DNA of 38,172 nucleotides from Thermoflexus sp. (GCA_020724485.1 DYGW01000005.1:1-38172), one strand, 5' to 3'; positions 1 to 8,790 are shown, counted from the stretch's first letter. The notes: generated from the sequence alone by a model not told the origin. Numbers and translations are program-made.

Positions 1-67
1 CGAGCGCAGCGAGGCCAGGGGGTGAGGTCTATGCCCCGCTGTCAAGCGATTCGCTAACAACCTTTGC
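1..67 (-). repeat. Dispersed repeat, family B, copy 1 (cut by window edge)
   Basis: The reverse complement of these 67 bases matches 21122-21188 with a single difference (T against C about 12 bases in). It contains the block CCTCACCCCCTGGCCTCGCT that marks the family. The copy runs off the left edge of the window, so its true length is unknown. No gene lies within it. Confidence 0.9.
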
Positions 68-90
68 GCGCATCCATGAAGGCAAGGTGA

Positions 91-119
91 TTGACACGCC
101 CTCAAAACAGTTTTACAAT
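91..119 (+). promoter_or_regulatory. Sigma-70-type promoter of the regulator/ABC locus
   Basis: A perfect -35 box TTGACA (91-96) and a near-consensus -10 box TACAAT (114-119) are separated by exactly 17 bases. Transcription would start near 126, inside or just before the palindrome at 132-157, which leaves a 5' leader of about 115 bases before the GTG at 243. Confidence 0.75.
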
Positions 120-131
120 GTGTTTAACCGT

Positions 132-157
132 TTCAAAACATAGTATTATGTTTCGAA
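132..157. promoter_or_regulatory. Operator-like palindrome, with a half-site downstream
   Basis: Two 11-base arms (left TTCAAAACATA, right TATGTTTCGAA) flank a GTAT centre, with one mismatch between the arms. The site sits immediately downstream of the predicted -10 box, where a bound repressor would block transcription. A half-site with the same core (AAAACATAG) recurs at 208-216 in the leader. The AT-rich palindrome is of the kind bound by dimeric winged-helix proteins, so the product of the gene at 243 is the obvious candidate ligand. Autoregulation is inferred, not shown. Confidence 0.55.
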
Positions 158-242
158 CGATTTGTGAAGCCCCCTAAAAGGCACATTTGTGCCCGCCCAG
201 TCGAAGTAAAACATAGAAAGCTGTTGTTTAGGAGCGCCCACT

Positions 243-1211
243 GTGAACCCCCATAACGACGAAGCGGAATCGAATACCTTTGCCGGCCGCAAACTGGTCA
301 TCGCCATTGACGAGCCATCCACCAATGTCGAACAGTTGCTCAAGGGCCTGGCTTCCGGGCCGCGTATCGAGATTCTGCGCTATTTGGGCGGACACAATGG
401 CAGCGTGAACGAGATCGCCGAAGCGCTGAGAATGCCCGCTTCGACCGCTGCCCTGCACATCAACCAGCTTGAGAAGGCCGGCCTGATCCGCACCGAACTG
501 AAACCGGCCAGCCGGGGTCTGCAAAAAATCTGCGTGCGCCTGTTCGATCAGGTCGTGATCACCCTGCCCGCTGGGGAGCTATCCCACGAAAACAGCCTCG
601 ACATCTCCATGCCCATTGGCGCTTACGTGGACTGCGATGTTGCGCCCACCTGCGGCCTGGCCAGTGAGCATGGCATCATCGGCAATCTGGATGATCCGGC
701 CACATTCTACTACCCCGAGCGGCTGCAGGCCCAATTGCTGTGGTTCAAAGTCGGCTACATCGAATATCGTTTCCCCAAACGCCTCCCCGCCAACGCCGTG
801 CTCGATAGCCTGCAGATCAGTTTCGAAGTGTGCTCCGAAGCGCCGCTGCACAATGACGACTGGCCGTCGGACATTACCCTGTGGATCAACGGAGTCGAGA
901 TCGGCACCTGGACCAGTCCTGGAGATTTCGGCGGCGAGCGTGGTGCGTTGACGCCGGATTGGTGGGAAGAGTGGAATTCCCAGTTCGGCCTGCTCAAAGT
1001 CTGGAAGGTGACCCAGAGCGCTTCCTTCGTGGACGGCATCCAGGTCTCCGCAGTGGCTCTCCAAGACCTTGATCTGGACGATCACCCCTGGATCACTGTA
1101 CGGATCGGGATCGAAGAGGACGCGGTCAACATCGGCGGGATGAACATCTTCGGCAGCCGCTTTGGCAACTATCCCCAGGATATTGTGATGCGGATGCGGT
1201 TTCGGGCCTGA
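243..1211 (+). CDS. ArsR-type HTH transcriptional regulator with beta-rich C-terminal domain
   Basis: The protein has 322 aa. Residues about 25-90 form a winged helix of the ArsR type (GPRIEILRYL, then a recognition helix near MPASTAALHINQLEKAGLI). The C-terminal 200 residues are rich in Trp, Asp and Gly and look like a beta-sandwich that might sense a sugar, but I do not recognise the family. No metal-binding Cys pair typical of metal-sensing ArsR proteins is seen. The GTG start at 243 is supported by AGGAG at 230-234. It is the first gene before a sugar ABC transporter and two glycosidases on the same strand, so it probably controls them in response to a plant-type oligosaccharide. The role is inferred from context only. 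Confidence 0.75.
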   Translation: MNPHNDEAESNTFAGRKLVIAIDEPSTNVEQLLKGLASGPRIEILRYLGGHNGSVNEIAEALRMPASTAALHINQLEKAGLIRTELKPASRGLQKICVRLFDQVVITLPAGELSHENSLDISMPIGAYVDCDVAPTCGLASEHGIIGNLDDPATFYYPERLQAQLLWFKVGYIEYRFPKRLPANAVLDSLQISFEVCSEAPLHNDDWPSDITLWINGVEIGTWTSPGDFGGERGALTPDWWEEWNSQFGLLKVWKVTQSASFVDGIQVSAVALQDLDLDDHPWITVRIGIEEDAVNIGGMNIFGSRFGNYPQDIVMRMRFRA

Positions 1212-1348
1212 GTGGCTTAGTCAAGCCCCTGATCGGGGAAAGTTAGTGAGTTGGATAAAGGAGGTGACAAGTCGGGGAGGATTGCGAAACGCCTGGATCA
1301 CTGGATATTCGACCTGAAGAGTCTCAGAAATTTGGAGGAGGTCTAACC

Positions 1349-2746
1349 ATGCTGAAGCATCAATTTCGTTTGCTGACTCTGGTCATCGCCTGCGCGATGG
1401 TATTGGGCGCGCTGCCCACACCAAGTCGCGCGCAGGAGCCTGTCGAGCTTACCTTTGTGGGCTGGGGAGGGCCGGAAGAGCAGGAGGTCTTCCAGCACCT
1501 CGTGGATGTCTTCAATGCCAATAACCCCGACATTGTCATCAAGTACCAGCCCATCCCGACCGATTATACCACAACGCTCAAGACCATGATCGCTGGCGGC
1601 ACGCCGCCCGACATTGCCTATATCCCCGATGGCGATTTCTCGGCGTTTGCCCCGCGCGGCCAACTGGTCAACATCCAGGCGTTCGTTGACGCCAGCGAAA
1701 CCTTCGATCTGGAGGGCGTCTGGCCGTCGGCATTGGGGCGCTATCGCTATGACGCCGAGAACAAGGTCTTTGGGCAAGGCCCGCTGTTCGCTCTGCCCAA
1801 GGATATCGGCCCGACGATCCTGTACATCAACGTGGACCTTTTCAAGCAGGTGGGCGTTGACCTGCCCTCGTTTGAAGAGCCGATGACCTGGGACGAGCTG
1901 ATCGAGCTGGGCCGCAAGCTCACCGTTGACGCGAACGGCAAGCACCCCGGCGAAGAAGGCTTCGATCCCAACAACGTCCAATACTGGGGTTTGGGCGATA
2001 TCTGGTTCGAGAACGCCGTCTACAACAACGGTGGCCACATCATTAGCCCGGACGGCAAGACGTTTGTCATGGCCGAAGATCAAAACACGATTGACGCCGT
2101 GCAATTCCTCTCCGACGTGATTCACGTCTACCAGATCAGCCCCAGTTCGCAACAGACGGCCTCGATGAGCGTCGGCCAGATGTTTGAGACGGGGCGTCTG
2201 GCGATGACCACCAACGGGCGCTGGGCCACCACCTACTACCGTAACGTGCTCGACTTCGAATTCGATGTGATCCCGAACGCGGTTGGCCCTGGCGGAGTGA
2301 CCGCGTACATGGATCAGGCCGACTGCAAGTTCTCCGGCTGGTCTGGCTCGGTGGGCATCAGCATCATCGCCGGTTCGAAGGGCGAGGAATACGCTGACAG
2401 AGCCTACCGCTTCCTTGAGTTTATCGCAGGGGCCGAGGGCCAGATCGAGCAGGCGGCGCTGGGTTTCCAGATTCCCAACCAGATTGAGGTCGCCCACACC
2501 GAAGCTTTCCTGCAGCGCGACCAGTATCCGGCCCATGCCGAGGTCTTAATCGAGGCTGCCCGCTGCGAGAGCCCCGGCCCCTGGACCATGACGCCTAACT
2601 ACGGCGAATGGTTCAACGATCCGTTCTGGGGCGGTGTATGGCCTGCGGTGGTTGTTGACGCCACCGAGCTAGCAGAAGATGCGCTCTACGATGCTGCCCC
2701 AACCTTCCAGGAAGGCCTGGACGCTGCCTGGGCGAGCCTGGAGTAG
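1349..2746 (+). CDS. ABC transporter sugar-binding protein (SBP family 1)
   Basis: This 465-aa extracellular solute-binding protein captures a sugar or oligosaccharide for the two permeases downstream. An N-terminal signal (residues 1-28: basic start, hydrophobic core, SRA-QE cleavage site) precedes the family start VELTFVGWGGPEEQEV. The motifs GTPPDIAYI (near residue 88) and GRLAMTTNGRWA (near 290) are typical of the MalE/UgpB class. A Cys at 16 lies inside the hydrophobic core and is a poor lipobox, so release or anchoring is unclear. GGAGGAGG lies just upstream of the ATG. The substrate cannot be read from sequence, but the linked GH51 and GH5-like enzymes suggest arabinose-containing glycans. 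Confidence 0.9.
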   Translation: MLKHQFRLLTLVIACAMVLGALPTPSRAQEPVELTFVGWGGPEEQEVFQHLVDVFNANNPDIVIKYQPIPTDYTTTLKTMIAGGTPPDIAYIPDGDFSAFAPRGQLVNIQAFVDASETFDLEGVWPSALGRYRYDAENKVFGQGPLFALPKDIGPTILYINVDLFKQVGVDLPSFEEPMTWDELIELGRKLTVDANGKHPGEEGFDPNNVQYWGLGDIWFENAVYNNGGHIISPDGKTFVMAEDQNTIDAVQFLSDVIHVYQISPSSQQTASMSVGQMFETGRLAMTTNGRWATTYYRNVLDFEFDVIPNAVGPGGVTAYMDQADCKFSGWSGSVGISIIAGSKGEEYADRAYRFLEFIAGAEGQIEQAALGFQIPNQIEVAHTEAFLQRDQYPAHAEVLIEAARCESPGPWTMTPNYGEWFNDPFWGGVWPAVVVDATELAEDALYDAAPTFQEGLDAAWASLE

Positions 2747-2767
2747 ACTCGCCTGATGTCGCGTGTT

Positions 2768-2797
2768 CGTAGGGGCGTATGGCCATACGCCCCTACG
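2768..2797. repeat. Family A palindrome, copy 1 (perfect 30-base inverted repeat)
   Basis: Two 15-base arms pair perfectly, built around GGGGCGTATGG and its complement. It lies in the 153-base gap between the binding-protein gene and the first permease. In RNA it would form a long GC-rich hairpin without a T-tract, so it is better placed to stabilise or attenuate the upstream message than to stop transcription completely. Related copies lie at 17847 and 29032. Confidence 0.9.
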
Positions 2798-2899
2798 GAG
2801 TCTCGCTACGCGACAGAGTGTCTGGCTTGCTGGCTGTTTTCCGGCGCAGCGCCAGGGATAAGACACCGGTCATCGTTCGTAGTGTGTTTGGAGGGTTCC

Positions 2900-4069
2900 A
2901 TGGCTCGCTACCGCATAGGGCCGGAACGCGGCTTGACCCTGAGGCAGCGCGAGGCGATCTGGGGCTATCTGTTCGTGGCGCTGCCCATGTTCGGCTTTGT
3001 GGTCTTCGCCGCCGGCCCGCTCATCGCCTCGATCATCCTGAGCTTCGCGCAGTGGGACTTGCTGCGCGATCCCCAATGGGTTGGCTTTGATAACTGGAAT
3101 AGTCTGCTGACGCTCACCGTCCAACACTTACCACAAGAGATTGACGAAACCACTGGTGAGCCACTGTTTCTTTGTGCTCGTGAAAAAGTGCCCCAATCCA
3201 GAGCGCGCGAGATGGAGGGGCAGATCGATCCCCGTACCGGAGGGGTGATTGATTGCGCGCCGCGCTACGTGCGCGAGCGCGATATGTTGCCCCAGGGCTA
3301 CCGGACCGCCCTGGAATTCAGTCTGCTCAACAGGCGCTATGTCATCGGCTCGCGCGATCCGGTGTTTTGGGAAGGGCTATACAACACCAGCTATATGCTG
3401 CTTGGCATCCCGATTTCGCTGGCCATCGCCCTGCTGTTAGCGATCGCGCTGAACCAGAAGATTCGCGGCAAGGCTATCTACCGGATGCTGTACTATCTGC
3501 CGGTGATCCTGCCCGTCGCCGCCACGTCGCTGATCTGGATGTGGATTTACAACCCAGAGTTCGGCATTTTGAACTACGCCCTTAACGAGCTGGGTATCCC
3601 GGTGACCAGCAAATGGCTGCAAGACCGCCACGCGGTCAAGCCGGCGTTGATGATCATGGGCATCTGGGGCGGGCTGGGCTACCAGATGTTGATTTTCCTG
3701 GCGGGCTTGCAGGGCGTCCCGACTCATCTGTATGAAGCGGCCAAGATCGATGGCGCGGGCGTGTGGGCGCGCTTCCGGTTTGTGACCTGGCCGGGGCTGA
3801 CGCCAACAACCTTCTTCCTGCTCGTCACAGGGATGATCGGCGGGTTTCAGGTCTTCGCCCAGCCCTACATCATGACCGCTGGCGGGCCGTATACATCCTC
3901 AACCACCGTCGTCATGGTGATCTGGCGCAATGCCTTCCGCGACCTGCAGATGGGCTACGCCTCGGCCCAAGCCTGGGTGCTGGGCGCAGTGATCATGCTC
4001 ATCACGCTGGTCAATTTCCTGCTGGCGAAGCGTTGGGTGTATCTAGAAACTGAGGGGGCGCGAGCATGA
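2900..4069 (+). CDS. Sugar ABC transporter permease, MalF-type, with enlarged first loop
   Basis: This 389-aa inner-membrane permease forms the channel together with the next gene. TM1 is at about residues 22-49; the remaining helices start near 160. The EAA loop that contacts the ATPase is at 279-298 (EAAKIDGAGVWARFRFVTWP). Between WNSLL (66-70) and the usual continuation DPVFWEGLYNT (153-163) there is an extra segment of about 80 residues containing two Cys (92, 119), predicted to face outward. The open frame reaches back to 2756, but those codons read through the palindrome. The ATG at 2900 has GGAGGG at 2890-2895 and matches family starts. It ends in an ATGA overlap with the next gene. 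Confidence 0.92.
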   Translation: MARYRIGPERGLTLRQREAIWGYLFVALPMFGFVVFAAGPLIASIILSFAQWDLLRDPQWVGFDNWNSLLTLTVQHLPQEIDETTGEPLFLCAREKVPQSRAREMEGQIDPRTGGVIDCAPRYVRERDMLPQGYRTALEFSLLNRRYVIGSRDPVFWEGLYNTSYMLLGIPISLAIALLLAIALNQKIRGKAIYRMLYYLPVILPVAATSLIWMWIYNPEFGILNYALNELGIPVTSKWLQDRHAVKPALMIMGIWGGLGYQMLIFLAGLQGVPTHLYEAAKIDGAGVWARFRFVTWPGLTPTTFFLLVTGMIGGFQVFAQPYIMTAGGPYTSSTTVVMVIWRNAFRDLQMGYASAQAWVLGAVIMLITLVNFLLAKRWVYLETEGARA

Positions 4070-4947
4070 GCACGCTCAAATCATTTCCGACCGCATCGCG
4101 ATCCCTGACACTGGGCAACCGCGAGCGCGAGCTGCTGATCAAGCTGGTGTCGTACCTCGTGCTCTCCATAGGCGCTTTCACCATGCTGGTGCCGTTCTTC
4201 TGGATGCTGTCCACGTCGTTCAAAGAACCGCAAGGCATCTTCAGAATGCCACCCCAATGGATACCCGACCCACTCACGACGGAGAACTACGTCAAAATCT
4301 GGGAAAAGACCAATCTGGCTCGCGGCTTCGTCAATTCGATGGTCATCGCGGTGGTCTCCACCACGGGCGAAATCTTCACGAGCACGCTGGCGGGCTATGC
4401 GTTCGCTCGCATTCGTTTCAGAGGGCGCAACGTGATATTCGCCCTGCTGCTGAGCACCATGATGATCCCTGGCGTGGTGACGATGATACCGGGCTTCATT
4501 CTGTTCAAGAATCTCGGTTGGATTGACACCTGGTATCCCCTGATCGTGCCGCTGCTATTTGGCTCGTCGTTCGCCATCTTCCTGTGTCGTCAATACTTCG
4601 CCACCCTGCCCGAAGAACTAGCCGATGCGGGCAAGGTGGACGGCGCGAACCAGTTCCAGATCTACTGGAGCATCTTCCTGCCCCAGGCCAAGCCGATCAT
4701 CGCCACGCTGGCCGTGCTGGGCTTCATCGCGCGCTGGAACGACTATCTCGGCCCACTCATCTATGTGCGGTCCACCGATAAGTTCCCGATCGCGCTCATG
4801 CTCACGAGTCTCAATACAATGTACGAGCGGCAATGGACTTTGCTCATGGCCGGGGCGATGGTGGCGCTCCTGCCCATCATCATCCTGTTTGTGGCGCTAC
4901 AGCGTTACTTCATCGAAAGCATCGCGCTGACCGGGATCAAGGGGTGA
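4066..4947 (+). CDS. Sugar ABC transporter permease, MalG-type
   Basis: This 293-aa protein has six membrane segments and is the partner of the preceding permease. The EAA motif (EELADAGKVDGANQFQIYW) lies near residues 185-203, followed by the conserved LPQAKP. The C-terminal end (FIESIALTGIKG) is the classic end of MalG-like proteins. The start overlaps the stop of the upstream gene by four bases (ATGA), which indicates translational coupling. No ATP-binding subunit follows, so a shared MsmX/UgpC-type ATPase encoded elsewhere is presumably used. Confidence 0.95.
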   Translation: MSTLKSFPTASRSLTLGNRERELLIKLVSYLVLSIGAFTMLVPFFWMLSTSFKEPQGIFRMPPQWIPDPLTTENYVKIWEKTNLARGFVNSMVIAVVSTTGEIFTSTLAGYAFARIRFRGRNVIFALLLSTMMIPGVVTMIPGFILFKNLGWIDTWYPLIVPLLFGSSFAIFLCRQYFATLPEELADAGKVDGANQFQIYWSIFLPQAKPIIATLAVLGFIARWNDYLGPLIYVRSTDKFPIALMLTSLNTMYERQWTLLMAGAMVALLPIIILFVALQRYFIESIALTGIKG

Positions 4948-4953
4948 GTAGCC

Positions 4954-6444
4954 ATGCTGCTGGCACGAAGACAAGTATGGAGGGTTGGAACGCTCATCGT
5001 CATGCTGCTGAGCGGCCTGTTGCCTCAGTCATTGGAGAAGACTGTGATTGCGCAAAGCGAGATTCGTCTGCCTCCCTATCAGGGTTACATTTCAGTCGCT
5101 CCTAAGGGGCATTACTTTGTGGACGAGGCCGGTCAGGGGTTCATCGTGATCGGCCAGAATGATGGCGTTCCCTGGGACGGGTTGGTCACGCTGCTCAACA
5201 ACGTCGCTCCTCAGGCCACCGAGCATTACATCCAGGACCTGCGCGCTCACGGAATCACCGTCAGCCGCATCATGATCGAATATTCGCAAGAGCCACATAC
5301 CTACCTGGAAAATCCAGTGGGCACGTTCTCACCGTCCATGGTCGCGTTCTGGGACAGCTTCATCGCCCTGGCCGAAAAGCACGGTCTCTATTTATTGCTG
5401 ACGCCCTACGACACCTTCTGGCAGGCCAAGAACTGGGGCCGCTACCCCTATAATGCCCAACTCGGCGGCCCGTGCGAGTCCATGCGATCCTGGCTGCGCG
5501 ACGAAGCGTGCATCGAGGCACACAGGGCGCGCTGGCGCTTCATCATCGATCGCTGGGGCGGCTCCCCGAATATCTTCGCCTGGGACTTGATGAACGAGAT
5601 TGACATCTGGTGGGGCGCGACCCCCCAGGAAATCGAAGCCTATGTGGACAGCATGGCCGCCTTCGTGCGCCAGTACGAGCTGGAACGATGGGGCCGCGCC
5701 CATCTGATCACCGTCTCCTCGGCAGCGCCCGTGCCTGAGGGCCGGCTGGGGCGCATCATCTACCAGCACCCCGCGCTGGATTTCGCCAACACTCACCTCT
5801 ACCTGGGAAACGCGATCAAAAATCCCCAAGACCCCATTGGCGCTGGCCCGACTATGGCCGGGGGCGTTGCGCTGTCCTTGGAGAAGATCACCGACAACCG
5901 CCCCTACTTCGATAGCGAGAGCGGCCCCATTGACCACTGGATTGTGGATGTTCAGTTTGACCAGGAATACCACCACAATATGAGTTGGGCGCACCTGGCC
6001 GCTGGCGGAGCCGGGTCGGGGATGCGCTGGCCCTACACGGCCCCGCATTGGATTCTGCCCGAACTGCGCGACAACCTGCTGGGCCTGGCGCGCTTCGCCT
6101 CCACCATTGACTGGGCGCACTTCGCCAGCCGCAACGTCTCCCGCCAGATCAAGCCCGATGTGCGCTGGATCATCCCGGTGGGGTGCTCCGACGGCGCAAC
6201 CGCGATCGTGTGGCTGCTGCTCGACACGCGCCAGCAGCAGGCCGGGTCGCTGGCCGGAACCGGGCTTGTCCTGGAAGATGTGCTGCGAGATGGCCGTTAT
6301 ACCCTCGAATTCTGGGAGACCTACGGTGGCAATATCCTTAGCAGCACCGCTGTCATCGTCGAGGGGGGCCGCTTGCAACTGACGATCCCCGACCTGGTCG
6401 GATCGGCCAAAGATGTTGCCCTGATCCTGCGGGCTGAACCGTAA
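4954..6444 (+). CDS. Secreted glycoside hydrolase, clan GH-A (GH5-like)
   Basis: The protein has 496 aa. Residues 1-34 form a signal peptide or anchor (ARRQVWR, a hydrophobic run, then VIA-QS). The (beta/alpha)8 barrel carries the two expected glutamates: acid/base E215 in WDLMNEIDIW, and nucleophile E322 in YFDSESGP; H281 in ANTHLY is also typical. About 120 C-terminal residues after the barrel look beta-rich and may be an accessory domain. It follows the permease by six bases. It probably cuts a beta-linked glycan outside the cell so that fragments can enter through the ABC transporter. Activity (mannanase, glucanase or other) cannot be assigned. Confidence 0.85.
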   Translation: MLLARRQVWRVGTLIVMLLSGLLPQSLEKTVIAQSEIRLPPYQGYISVAPKGHYFVDEAGQGFIVIGQNDGVPWDGLVTLLNNVAPQATEHYIQDLRAHGITVSRIMIEYSQEPHTYLENPVGTFSPSMVAFWDSFIALAEKHGLYLLLTPYDTFWQAKNWGRYPYNAQLGGPCESMRSWLRDEACIEAHRARWRFIIDRWGGSPNIFAWDLMNEIDIWWGATPQEIEAYVDSMAAFVRQYELERWGRAHLITVSSAAPVPEGRLGRIIYQHPALDFANTHLYLGNAIKNPQDPIGAGPTMAGGVALSLEKITDNRPYFDSESGPIDHWIVDVQFDQEYHHNMSWAHLAAGGAGSGMRWPYTAPHWILPELRDNLLGLARFASTIDWAHFASRNVSRQIKPDVRWIIPVGCSDGATAIVWLLLDTRQQQAGSLAGTGLVLEDVLRDGRYTLEFWETYGGNILSSTAVIVEGGRLQLTIPDLVGSAKDVALILRAEP

Positions 6445-6493
6445 CTTCCGCACCTGCTATGGCCTTCGCGCCTGCCACAAGGAGCCGATCCGC

Positions 6494-7957
6494 ATGAATC
6501 GCATCTCTATCGATCTGCAGCGCACCCTGGGCACTCTCGACCGCAATGTGTTTGGGGGCTTTGCCGAGCACCTGGAACGCTGTATCTATGGCGGCATTTA
6601 TGATCCGGAGTCGCCCCACGCCGACGAGCGCGGGCTGCGCACCGACGTGATCGCGGCGCTGCGCCGCCTGCACATGCCGGTCATCCGCTATCCGGGGGGC
6701 AACTTTGTGTCGGGCTATCGCTGGGAAGACGGTGTCGGTCCGCGCGAAAAACGTCCGGCCCGGCTCGACTTGGCCTGGCACACCGTCGAAAGCAATCAGT
6801 TCGGCACCAACGAGTTCATCGAATTCTGCCGTCTATTGGGCACTGAGCCATACCTGGTGGTGAACTGTGGCGACGGTTCCATGCGCGAAGCGCGCGACTG
6901 GGTCGAGTACTGCAACGGCACACAGGATACCGCCCTGGTAAGGCTGCGGCGGCAACACGGTTACGAAGCGCCGCACAAGGTCAGATATTGGGGCATTGGC
7001 AACGAGGTAGATGGTCCCTGGCAGATCGGCTTCAAGACGCCCCAGGAATATGCGCGCGCCGTGACCGAGTTCGGCAAGGTGATGAAGTGGGTTGATCCGG
7101 ACATCAAGCTGATCGCCAACGGCGTCTCCCACTGGGACGCGGCGGATTTTGTCGAGCGCGGGCAGCTTCTGCTGGAACAGGCAGCCCATCTCATTGATTA
7201 TCTGGCGATCCACTGGTATGTGGACAACGACGTGAACGATTTCAGCGCCTATATGGCCTTATCCGAGCTATTCGAGGAACGCCTGAGCGCCTATGAAGGT
7301 CTCATCCGTGCCTTGAGGCTGGAGCGGAAGATCGAGCGCCCGATCTATATTGCCGTTGATGAGTGGAATGTCTGGCATCGCGCACAAATGGGTGTGGGTG
7401 GGCATGATGCGGTGGTATACACGTTGGAAGACGCGCTGGTCGTCGCCATGCAGTTGAACGCCTTCTTGCGCCACGCGCGGATAGTCAAGATGGCCAACAT
7501 CGCGCAAATCGTGAATGTCCTTGCCCCCATCGTCACACGCCGCGAGGGGCTTTTCTTGCAGACGATCTTCTATGCCTTCGAGGCGTATAGCGCCCTGGCC
7601 GGGCCGGCGGTGCTCGATGTCCATTGGGATGGCGAGACGTTCAGCGCGGGCGACCGCCAGGGGTTACGCATTCTGGACGTGACGGCGACCCTGGACGCGA
7701 ACAAGCGGGAATTGGTCGTTTTTGTCGTGAACCGCTCCGAGCGCGAGGCGGACACCGTCTTGAAGCTGGCCGAGGGGCAATTCGCCGGGCCGGTGCGCAT
7801 TCACACGGTGAACGGCGCGCATGTGAAAGCGTACAACTCGTTTGATGACCCAGGACAGGCTACCACGAAAATCACCACGGCGGAGGCCACCGGATCAAGC
7901 CTGCCCATCACGTTGCAACCACACTCGCTAACCGCACTCGTCTGCCCTGTCAGGTAG
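6494..7957 (+). CDS. abfA: Alpha-L-arabinofuranosidase, GH51
   Basis: This 487-aa enzyme removes terminal arabinofuranosyl groups from arabinan or arabinoxylan oligosaccharides. It is a full-length GH51 protein: the N-terminal motif FGGFAEHLERCIYGGIYDP (20-38), VIRYPGGNFVSGYRWEDG (63-80), acid/base E171 in YWGIGNEVDGPW, nucleophile E290 in VDEWNVW, and a C-terminal beta-sandwich. There is no signal peptide, so it acts inside the cell on imported oligosaccharides. AAGGAG lies upstream of the ATG. It is the last gene of the putative operon, followed by a hairpin terminator. Confidence 0.95.
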   Translation: MNRISIDLQRTLGTLDRNVFGGFAEHLERCIYGGIYDPESPHADERGLRTDVIAALRRLHMPVIRYPGGNFVSGYRWEDGVGPREKRPARLDLAWHTVESNQFGTNEFIEFCRLLGTEPYLVVNCGDGSMREARDWVEYCNGTQDTALVRLRRQHGYEAPHKVRYWGIGNEVDGPWQIGFKTPQEYARAVTEFGKVMKWVDPDIKLIANGVSHWDAADFVERGQLLLEQAAHLIDYLAIHWYVDNDVNDFSAYMALSELFEERLSAYEGLIRALRLERKIERPIYIAVDEWNVWHRAQMGVGGHDAVVYTLEDALVVAMQLNAFLRHARIVKMANIAQIVNVLAPIVTRREGLFLQTIFYAFEAYSALAGPAVLDVHWDGETFSAGDRQGLRILDVTATLDANKRELVVFVVNRSEREADTVLKLAEGQFAGPVRIHTVNGAHVKAYNSFDDPGQATTKITTAEATGSSLPITLQPHSLTALVCPVR

Positions 7958-8074
7958 CGGTGCAGGGTGCGGCTCTGGCTGCTCGGCCAGCGCTGAAGGC
8001 TCGCGGAATCGGCGCTCTGGGCGTGAATATACGACCCAGTAGTTGTCCGAGTCGTCCGCTTTGATGTAAAGTTG

Positions 8075-8110
8075 CCAGGGTGAGCTATGATGCTCTCCCT
8101 GGTTTGTTAT
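8075..8110 (+). terminator. Rho-independent terminator after the arabinofuranosidase gene
   Basis: Arms 8075-8085 and 8092-8102 pair over 11 bases with one mismatch around a six-base loop and are followed by TTTGTTAT. This fits the end of the transcript starting near 126. Confidence 0.6.
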
Positions 8111-8147
8111 CCGGCACCGTCTGCACAGGGTGCCAGTGGAGGCAGCG

Positions 8148-8744
8148 ATGCGACGCCTGCGCCGACGCGCACCACACCAGCAGCCCGACGACACGCTCGC
8201 CGCGCAGATGGCGGACGCTTTCGACGGCGACAGCGCCACTCGCGGCGATGAGGATGTGCCCATCGAGCCGTTCGTGCCGGTCTCCGGCGCGAACGCTTAC
8301 GCCAGGCGCGCCTACGCTTCTCCATCTGCTGAGGTGCCAGCCGCTGAGGAGGAGTCCGCCCCTCGTCGCCGCCGGGTGCGCCCCCCGCGCCTGTCGTTGG
8401 GCGTGCGGACTCGCTTCTGGGTGCTGCTGCTGGCCCTAGCCCTGATCACCGGCGGAATCTTCGGCACGCTGCTGTGGCAGGATCGCCTGCGCGAAGAGGT
8501 CACCGTCTGGTGGCCGGTGGTCCCGCTGGTCGTCGCCGCGCTGTGGATGCTGATCGCGCTGGTACGGCGGCAGGTGACCTCCTTCCTGGGCGGGGCGGCG
8601 CTGGCGGGCGTCGGGCTGAGCGCGCTGCTGGACGCGCAGGACATCGCCGCGCTGCGCGAGACGCTGCTGGGCACCGTGTTGGTGACGGTGGGACTGGGCG
8701 TCGTCGTGCGCGGGTTCCTGCTGCGCGGGCGTCCGGCGCGCTGA
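8148..8744 (+). CDS. Membrane protein of unknown family
   Basis: This 198-aa protein has a charged, Pro/Ala-rich N-terminal half (residues 1-85, ending in ESAPRRRRVRPPR), followed by three or four hydrophobic segments at about 93-112, 122-140, 145-160 and 172-190. I do not recognise a family. The ATG at 8148 is preferred over the GTG at 8130 because GGAGG lies at 8138-8142, five bases ahead. The N-terminal half is probably cytoplasmic by the positive-inside rule. It precedes the CcdA-TlpA gene by 113 bases, with a separate promoter candidate between. Confidence 0.65.
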   Translation: MRRLRRRAPHQQPDDTLAAQMADAFDGDSATRGDEDVPIEPFVPVSGANAYARRAYASPSAEVPAAEEESAPRRRRVRPPRLSLGVRTRFWVLLLALALITGGIFGTLLWQDRLREEVTVWWPVVPLVVAALWMLIALVRRQVTSFLGGAALAGVGLSALLDAQDIAALRETLLGTVLVTVGLGVVVRGFLLRGRPAR

Positions 8745-8790
8745 CTGAGCGCGCGGCACCTCCTCACACTTTGCGACCCTGAGCACAGAT

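Noticed and set aside
2756-2899. Longer start for the first permease
   Set aside because: The 48 extra codons translate the family A palindrome and lack homology; the ATG at 2900 has an ideal SD.
8086-8091. TATGAT as a -10 box for the gene at 8148
   Set aside because: It forms the loop of a good hairpin terminator and has no -35 box at a proper distance.
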